Source: Brevundimonas aurantiaca | GTDB lineage: Bacteria > Pseudomonadota > Alphaproteobacteria > Caulobacterales > Caulobacteraceae | DNA: 64,000 nt | NCBI RefSeq assembly: GCF_014199955.1 | Contig: NZ_JACHOQ010000006.1 | Coordinates: forward strand, 1 to 64,000 | Direction of reading: 5' to 3' | The notes under the pieces: model-generated | Told to the model about the DNA's origin: nothing | The model's input: only the letters and a program-made list of their open reading frames with translations | The model's database searches: none | Shown here: piece by piece, positions 59,643 to 64,000 of the stretch | Position numbering within the stretch: the first letter of the stretch is position 1 | How the letters are laid out: each line of letters begins with the position of its first letter | Program-made: the position numbers and the translations under genes

Positions 59643-60914
59643 GTGCCGGACAGACTTCGAGACCTCATCGCGCAATGGCGTAACGATCCCTCGGCGACCT
59701 ACCAGACCTGGTTCCTGTGGGATGAACGGCTGAAGAATTTCCGGTCGATCCGCCGGGGCATCGGCCAGGTGGTCGAGGAGATCGAGACGGGCCGCTTCGG
59801 TGTCGCCTATCGCGGCTCGTCCCTGGAGACCATCGTCCATTCCGTCGCCGAGCAGCGACAGATCTTCAAGGGCGCCGACCACGCCTTTCTGTGGAAGCCC
59901 AAGTTGAGGATCCCCGACATCTACGAGAACCCGGCGAACCAGCGCGCCTTCGGCCGCCTGCTGCATCATTGCAGCGGCTGTTCCACAGCCGACGAGCTTC
60001 TCTCCGGCATCCGCACGATCGATCAACTCAAGATCAAGGGCCTCGGGCCGGCCGTCGCCAACCTGATCTATTTCCTGCACCCCACGCATGCGCCCCCGTT
60101 CAACACCGCCATCGTCAACGGTTACAACGCGATCACCGGCTCGAAGGTGAAGCTCGGCAGCTGGGAACATTATCTGGCCATGCGGGAGGGCCTCCTGGCG
60201 CTGAACGCCCGATATCGTGACCTTCTGTCGAACGATCTGGGCGCCCTCGCGGGATTCCTGTTCGATGTCGGCTCCGGGCGGTATCCGGCGCCGCCCCCCG
60301 ACGGTGACGCGCTTTCGCGCCAGGGGTGGGAGGAACGGCTCGCCCAGGCCCGCGCGGAAGCGGTGAAGTTCGAGAAGGCGTCGGCGCAGCAACGCGAGAC
60401 GGATCGCACGCACACGGAAATCCAGGCCTGGCTTCGTGATCTGGGACGCGCGCTCGGCTATCGGGTCTGGATCGCCGCCAACGACCGGAGCCGGCTCCAT
60501 GACGGCGCGCGTCTCGGCGAGGGCTGTCTCGATCAACTTCCGACGGCGCTGGCGAACGGCGCTGGCGCCGAGTCGATCCGTCTGATCGACGTCCTCTGGC
60601 TCGATGCCTCGCCGGATCGCGTAGCGGCGGCCTTCGAAGTCGAGCACTCCACCACCATCTATTCCGGCGTGGTGCGCATGCTGGATCTGGCGCTCTCGGG
60701 TGAACTCCACACGTCCGCCGGTCTCTTTCTGGTGGCGCCGGACAGCCGGGAAGGCGATGTCCGGGCCCAGCTCCAGCGGCCGGCTTTCAGCCGGATCTCG
60801 GACCTGGACGTCCGATATCTGCCCTATGGGGAGTTGGATCGGCACCGGGGATCGATCGCGCGCTTCGGCTCCGACCTGCGAGGCCTGACCGAAATCTCTC
60901 ACCGCCTGACCTGA
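59643..60914 (+). CDS. Possible DNA-binding nuclease: HhH-like N-terminus and PD-(D/E)XK-like C-terminus
   Basis: This 423-residue product starts at GTG 59643 behind GAGGGGATG. The N-terminal half contains IDQLKIKGLGPAVANLIYFL, a helix-hairpin-helix-like segment as in DNA glycosylases, and FNTAIVNGYNAITG. The C-terminal half has IDVLWLDASPDRVAAAFEVEHSTTIYSGVVRMLDLAL, where D-x(~14)-E-x-E and adjacent polar residues recall restriction endonuclease cores, although the usual Lys is replaced. No methyltransferase is adjacent. It is the only rightward gene between leftward metal genes. The assignment is tentative; it might be a repair or defence nuclease. Confidence 0.55.
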   Translation: MPDRLRDLIAQWRNDPSATYQTWFLWDERLKNFRSIRRGIGQVVEEIETGRFGVAYRGSSLETIVHSVAEQRQIFKGADHAFLWKPKLRIPDIYENPANQRAFGRLLHHCSGCSTADELLSGIRTIDQLKIKGLGPAVANLIYFLHPTHAPPFNTAIVNGYNAITGSKVKLGSWEHYLAMREGLLALNARYRDLLSNDLGALAGFLFDVGSGRYPAPPPDGDALSRQGWEERLAQARAEAVKFEKASAQQRETDRTHTEIQAWLRDLGRALGYRVWIAANDRSRLHDGARLGEGCLDQLPTALANGAGAESIRLIDVLWLDASPDRVAAAFEVEHSTTIYSGVVRMLDLALSGELHTSAGLFLVAPDSREGDVRAQLQRPAFSRISDLDVRYLPYGELDRHRGSIARFGSDLRGLTEISHRLT

Positions 60915-60956
60915 ACACGCGCCCGCGCCCGGGCGTGACACCGGGTGCGAGCCGCA

Positions 60957-61685
60957 TCATCTCGGACCGCCCGCCCGCCGAGACGCCCGGAAAGCCTTCA
61001 GATCACGCGCCAAGCGGATCCACAGCAGGATGATCCCAGTAATCACGATGCTCAGGGTGAGGACGGTCGTGACGATGATCAGCGGATGGTTGAAGTTCTC
61101 GCCGGTCTTCCAGTCCATGATGTGGAGCCGCCAGAAGAAGTCATAGAACCGCCAGACGCCCGAGCGGCGCGTCACGACCTCTCCGGTGGCCGGCGACAGA
61201 TAGAAGGTCGTCCGTTCGCGGTCGGCGAAATCGACCCTCCAGAGCGGTCCTGTCCGGCCGGTCTCCTGAGGGGCCGCGGCCAGCAGCACGGCGTCGGACA
61301 CTCTCGCATCGCCTTTGTAGCCCGTCCGCGCGAACGCCGAGGCCTCGCCAGCGGACATCGGCCCGAACGGAAGGCCAGTGACGGCAGACACGACGACGGG
61401 CTCTCCGTCCGCCGGTTTCAAAGTCCAGGCGGGCCCGCGCGGCGTCGTGCGCAGTTCCGCCTCGACGGGGGCCACGCCCGCGCGACGGGCCACGGCCGCG
61501 AGCGTCGGCAGACTTTCAAGCTCCACGGGACCGGACTTGGATTCGGCCGCCCGATGTTCGCTGCGCACCGTCTCGATTGGAATGACGGTCATGACGAGGC
61601 CGCCGCCGACCCAGAACAGGACCTGCAGCCCAACCACGAGCGCGACCCATTTGTGAAGCTGGGACGACAGCCTGAGAACCTTCAT
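60957..61685 (-). CDS. PepSY-domain membrane protein
   Basis: This 242-residue protein has an N-terminal helix (KWVALVVGLQVLFWVGGGLVMTV), a periplasmic PepSY-like region (about 55-180, with FYLSPATGEVVTRRSGVWRFYDFFWRLHIMDW) and a C-terminal helix (LIIVTTVLTLSIVITGIILLW). This is the arrangement of PepSY-TM proteins linked to iron or copper handling. It is the first of a leftward run with DUF411, SnoaL-like and DUF2231 genes, reading away from them, which makes it the distal gene of that cluster. Confidence 0.85.
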   Translation of the reverse strand: MKVLRLSSQLHKWVALVVGLQVLFWVGGGLVMTVIPIETVRSEHRAAESKSGPVELESLPTLAAVARRAGVAPVEAELRTTPRGPAWTLKPADGEPVVVSAVTGLPFGPMSAGEASAFARTGYKGDARVSDAVLLAAAPQETGRTGPLWRVDFADRERTTFYLSPATGEVVTRRSGVWRFYDFFWRLHIMDWKTGENFNHPLIIVTTVLTLSIVITGIILLWIRLARDLKAFRASRRAGGPR

Positions 61686-61698
61686 GGCGCGAAACCGA

Positions 61699-62172
61699 CT
61701 AGCCGTGACGCGCGAAGACGCGTGTGCCGCCGCCTTCGAGAATCAGCAAGGTCTCATAGGGTTCGCGCTGGCCGTCCGGCGTCTCCATGCCCGGCGACCC
61801 CAGGGGCATCGCCGGAACCGCCAGGCCCACGGCTTTAGGACGCTCGGCCAAAAGCCGTCGCACGTCCTCGGCCGGCACATGGCCCTCCAGAACATAGCCC
61901 TCGATGAGGGCGGTGTGACAGGACGCGAGGGCTTCGGGCACGCCTTGGGTGCTGCGGATCGAGCGGAGACTGGGAAGCTCGCTGATCCGCGCCTCGAAGC
62001 CCGCGGCGCGCATGTGATCCACCCAGGCCGTGCAACAGGCGCAGGTCGGCGTCTTGTAGACGGCGAGCTCGTTCGACGCGCGACCGACCGGGGCGCAGGC
62101 TGCGACCGCGAGGGCGCCCGTTCCCATTGCGATGAGACTGCGGCGTGAGAGTGGAATGGATTGGAATCCCAT
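61699..62172 (-). CDS. DUF411 periplasmic metal-binding protein (CopG-like)
   Basis: This 157-residue protein has a twin-arginine type leader (SRRSLIAMGTGALAVAACAP), which also fits a lipoprotein. The DUF411 domain follows: AVYKTPTCACCTAWVDHMRAAGF with the thioredoxin-like CxCC, LASCHTALIEGYVLEGHVPAEDVRRLL, and LAVPAMPLGSPGM. DUF411/CopG proteins are found in copper and silver resistance operons and help to handle Cu(I) in the periplasm. It lies 13 bp upstream of the PepSY gene start. Confidence 0.9.
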   Translation of the reverse strand: MGFQSIPLSRRSLIAMGTGALAVAACAPVGRASNELAVYKTPTCACCTAWVDHMRAAGFEARISELPSLRSIRSTQGVPEALASCHTALIEGYVLEGHVPAEDVRRLLAERPKAVGLAVPAMPLGSPGMETPDGQREPYETLLILEGGGTRVFARHG

Positions 62173-62225
62173 GAGACCTCAAGAAAACGATGTACAAACG
62201 GCACTTGACCGTCGCGCGGTCGCGC

Positions 62226-62693
62226 TCAGGCCGCCGGACGGAAGGGCCGCGCCGAAGAATGATAGATGTCGAACCTCCACTCGTCACCTCGCTTGCGCAG
62301 GACGCTGGTCGCCGCGCCGCGGCGTTCTATGGGGGCTCGCGCGCTATCCTTGAAGGTGATGTGATAGGTGTAGGTCTCGCTCACGAAGGCCGTATCGCCA
62401 TCGACCTCGATCTTCATTTCGTGGTCCCGGAAGTCGAAGCCGGCGAGATCGTCGAACTCAGGACCCAGATGGTGCTCAAGATAGTAGGCGAACGATCCCT
62501 CCACGCCGCCGTTCTCGAAGATTTCGGAGTCGGACCAGAACAGGGCCGGCGTCTGCGACACATCCATCCGCTCGATGGCGGTCTTGTAGGCGGTGACCAC
62601 GGCGCGGACCTGTTGTTCGTCCGCGGTCTGGGCCTGCGAGGCGGTGGCGAGGAGAGCGGCGACCGCCAGTCCGGCGAAGGTTGAACGAAACAT
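62226..62693 (-). CDS. SnoaL/DUF4440-like secreted protein
   Basis: From ATG 62693 the 155-residue protein has a signal peptide (cleavage near SQAQ) and a nuclear-transport-factor-2-like fold: EQQVRAVVTAYKTAIERMD, FENGGVEGSFAYYLEHHLGPEF, VDGDTAFVSETYTYHITF and VLRKRGDEWRFDIYHSSARPF. Such proteins accompany DUF411 and CopG genes in copper clusters, but no enzyme activity is established. It is 53 bp upstream of the DUF411 gene. Confidence 0.85.
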   Translation of the reverse strand: MFRSTFAGLAVAALLATASQAQTADEQQVRAVVTAYKTAIERMDVSQTPALFWSDSEIFENGGVEGSFAYYLEHHLGPEFDDLAGFDFRDHEMKIEVDGDTAFVSETYTYHITFKDSARAPIERRGAATSVLRKRGDEWRFDIYHSSARPFRPAA

Positions 62694-62782
62694 CGTGGGC
62701 GAGGCTCCTGTTTGCCGGCCGCGAAAGGTGTGTCGGACGGGCGTGGGTGAAAAAACGAGAAGGTTGAACGACGGCGCGGCCT

Positions 62783-63433
62783 TCAGAACATCAGATGTCT
62801 CATGCCGTGGGTCAGCATGCCGCCCAAGAGGCCGTTGATCACGACGGCGACGGCGGTGAGCGTCAACAGGCCGATGTAGACTCTCTCGCGCCCGGGCCCC
62901 GGCCGGCGGACCCAGTGCTCCTTCGCCCACCAGCTGAGGAGGCCCAGCGCGGCGATCGAAGTGCCGAGCCATCTGTGAGAGGCGTGGGTCGCGTCGTCCC
63001 GTCCCGGCATCCCCATGGCGAACCAGCCCAATGCCACTGCGCCGACCGCGGAGATGGCCGCCAAGGCGATGATGACGCGCGTGCCCTGGGTCAGGACCGG
63101 ACGCCGGAGGGTCAGGGCGGCGATCTCGAGGAGGGCGGCGACGAGGAACAGGGCGATCGGAAAATGCACCGCGGCCGGGTGCATGGCGCCGAGCCAGCGG
63201 TACAGGCGCTGCGGCATGGGTTTCGGACCCTCGTCCGCCATCATGGCCCCGTGGTCCATGTCGGCCGCCATGCCGGGCATGGCCATCATGTCCGATTGCG
63301 GCCCCTCGGCGGTCGATGCGGCGCTCTGGCCGCGAACCGCCGGGGCGTCATGATCCTCGTGCGCGAGCGCGGGCGCGCTCACCGACAAGGCGAGCGCGAG
63401 TCCCAATGCCCGGAAAAATCCGCGTGATGTCAT
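62783..63433 (-). CDS. DUF2231-type membrane protein with His/Met-rich periplasmic tail
   Basis: This 216-residue protein has a signal-like N-terminus (cleavage near ALAH), then a His/Met/Asp-rich section (HEDHDAP, DMMAMPGMAADMDHGAMMADE), a probable copper-binding stretch. Four helices follow, with AMHPAAVHFPIALFLVAALLE typical of DUF2231, and the C-terminal GLLGGMLTHGMRHLMF again carries His/Met. It heads the leftward copper cluster and probably handles copper in the inner membrane (inference). Confidence 0.85.
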   Translation of the reverse strand: MTSRGFFRALGLALALSVSAPALAHEDHDAPAVRGQSAASTAEGPQSDMMAMPGMAADMDHGAMMADEGPKPMPQRLYRWLGAMHPAAVHFPIALFLVAALLEIAALTLRRPVLTQGTRVIIALAAISAVGAVALGWFAMGMPGRDDATHASHRWLGTSIAALGLLSWWAKEHWVRRPGPGRERVYIGLLTLTAVAVVINGLLGGMLTHGMRHLMF

Positions 63434-63550
63434 AAACCCTCTCCACTCCTGTCCCTTCTGCTATCTACGCAGCGCGAGGTCCGCCCCCTCGCCCGAGGGA
63501 TGTCACGGTCTTGGCCGTAGTAGGATGTAGGGGCGCAAGGAGAGTGTTCG

Positions 63551-63832
63551 ATGTCGCTTAAACTGGATGACATTCTGGCCGAGTCCGCGATAACGCCCAT
63601 CGGCCGGTCGCTCGACGGGCTCGAACCGCTGGTCTGGAGCCGGGTCGAGACGCTTCGCGGCGAAAGACTGGCCACGCAGGTCCGTCTCGGCGCGGTCGCC
63701 GTGGCCCTCGCCACCGGTCTGACGGCGGGCGGCGTCGGCGCGGCCGCCGCGCCGAGCCCGCCCGGAGAGATGGCCATCTTCACGGTCGATGCGGGCCTGT
63801 CGCCTCTGGTGAGACTGGAAACCGGGCGGTGA
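63551..63832 (+). CDS. CnrY-like small membrane protein (putative anti-sigma factor)
   Basis: This 93-residue protein has a cytoplasmic N-terminus (about 1-42, with WSRVETLRGERLA) and a single helix (GAVAVALATGLTAGGVGAAAA). Size and topology match CnrY/NccY anti-sigma proteins, and the gene is followed with overlap by a CnrX-like sensor gene. Sequence similarity to CnrY itself cannot be judged by eye. A sigma factor gene may lie beyond the window. Confidence 0.6.
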   Translation: MSLKLDDILAESAITPIGRSLDGLEPLVWSRVETLRGERLATQVRLGAVAVALATGLTAGGVGAAAAPSPPGEMAIFTVDAGLSPLVRLETGR

Positions 63833-64000
63833 TGCGCGGCTGGCGCGCGATCGTCCTGACGGCCGTGCTGGCGGCCGTCGCCAGCGGCGCGGGCACCTGG
63901 ATCAGCGCCAGCTGGGTGCTGAGCCGGCGCGAGCCGCCGTCCCTGCACGACATCGTGCACCTCGATCTCAAGCTGTCGCCTGACCAGTTGACGCGCATCG
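63832..64000 (+). CDS. Periplasmic heavy-metal sensor (CnrX/Spy-like), N-terminal part
   Basis: The reading frame starts at ATG 63832 overlapping the previous stop (TGATG). It gives MRGWRAIVLTAVLAAVASGAG, an anchor helix, then REPPSLHDIVHLDLKLSPDQLTRI before the window ends. The motif HDIVHxxLxLxxxQ is typical of CnrX/CzrX-like heavy-metal sensors with an LTxxQ helix. The remainder (about 90 residues) is outside the window. Confidence 0.75.
   Translation, partial: MRGWRAIVLTAVLAAVASGAGTWISASWVLSRREPPSLHDIVHLDLKLSPDQLTRI

Overview
The window is GC-rich (roughly two thirds G+C by eye) alphaproteobacterial DNA. It most resembles Caulobacterales, probably Brevundimonas or a close relative. Pointers are a GcrA-family regulator, a two-domain CspD-type cold-shock protein, an NDUFS4-like complex I subunit, Caulobacter-style XRE and DUF2842 proteins, and TonB receptors as a recurrent gene class. 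This placement rests on remembered family features, not on a search.

Left part (1-20.9 kb): accessory or variable chromosome. The window opens inside an IS3-family element that cuts a TonB-dependent receptor. The receptor's leader carries a clear tandem glycine riboswitch. Next come a solute-binding lipoprotein divergent from a TctDE-type two-component system, a CmlA/FloR-family exporter preceded by a nine-codon leader ORF and hairpins (translational attenuation layout), a truncated LysR gene, a zinc-dependent phospholipase C-like protein, and a pair of small secreted paralogues. A 1938-residue IPT/TIG and Ig-repeat autotransporter is divergent from three tail-collar proteins, a GNAT and a DUF6916 gene. 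The section ends with a secreted protein and an M13 peptidase relic.

Middle (20.9-36.2 kb): core chromosome. It holds trhO, tRNAs Arg(TCT), Pro(TGG) and Glu(TTC), an NDUFS4-like gene, cspD with a DUF192 gene, recJ, phaC (with the catalytic His replaced by Arg), msrB, argC, rplM-rpsI, phoX, ctaA, DUF2842 and nhaA.

Right part (36.2-64 kb): a genomic island or a run of islands. It starts at the 3' part of a tRNA-Pro(GGG) gene (attachment core) next to a tyrosine integrase. Defence genes follow: a GrpB-type nucleotidyltransferase fused to a four-helix membrane module, then a type III CBASS-like operon (TRIP13-like ATPase, unknown protein, bacterial HORMA protein, CD-NTase) that ends tail-to-tail with an S-4TM effector gene. 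Then come a GcrA paralogue, a zeta-like kinase with a DUF6088/AbiEi-like partner, a TonB receptor relic, a mer-like uptake operon without reductase, a full ars operon (arsR-arsC-acr3-arsN2-arsH), a type III polyketide synthase with its ICMT-family methylase, a Csp-type copper store, a cus operon (unknown secreted protein-cusC-cusB-cusA-cusF), a possible nuclease, further copper-associated genes (PepSY, DUF411, DUF2231), and the start of a CnrYX-like metal-sensing locus cut by the window end. No intact tRNA-Pro(GGG) was seen to the right, so the far end of the island probably lies outside the window.
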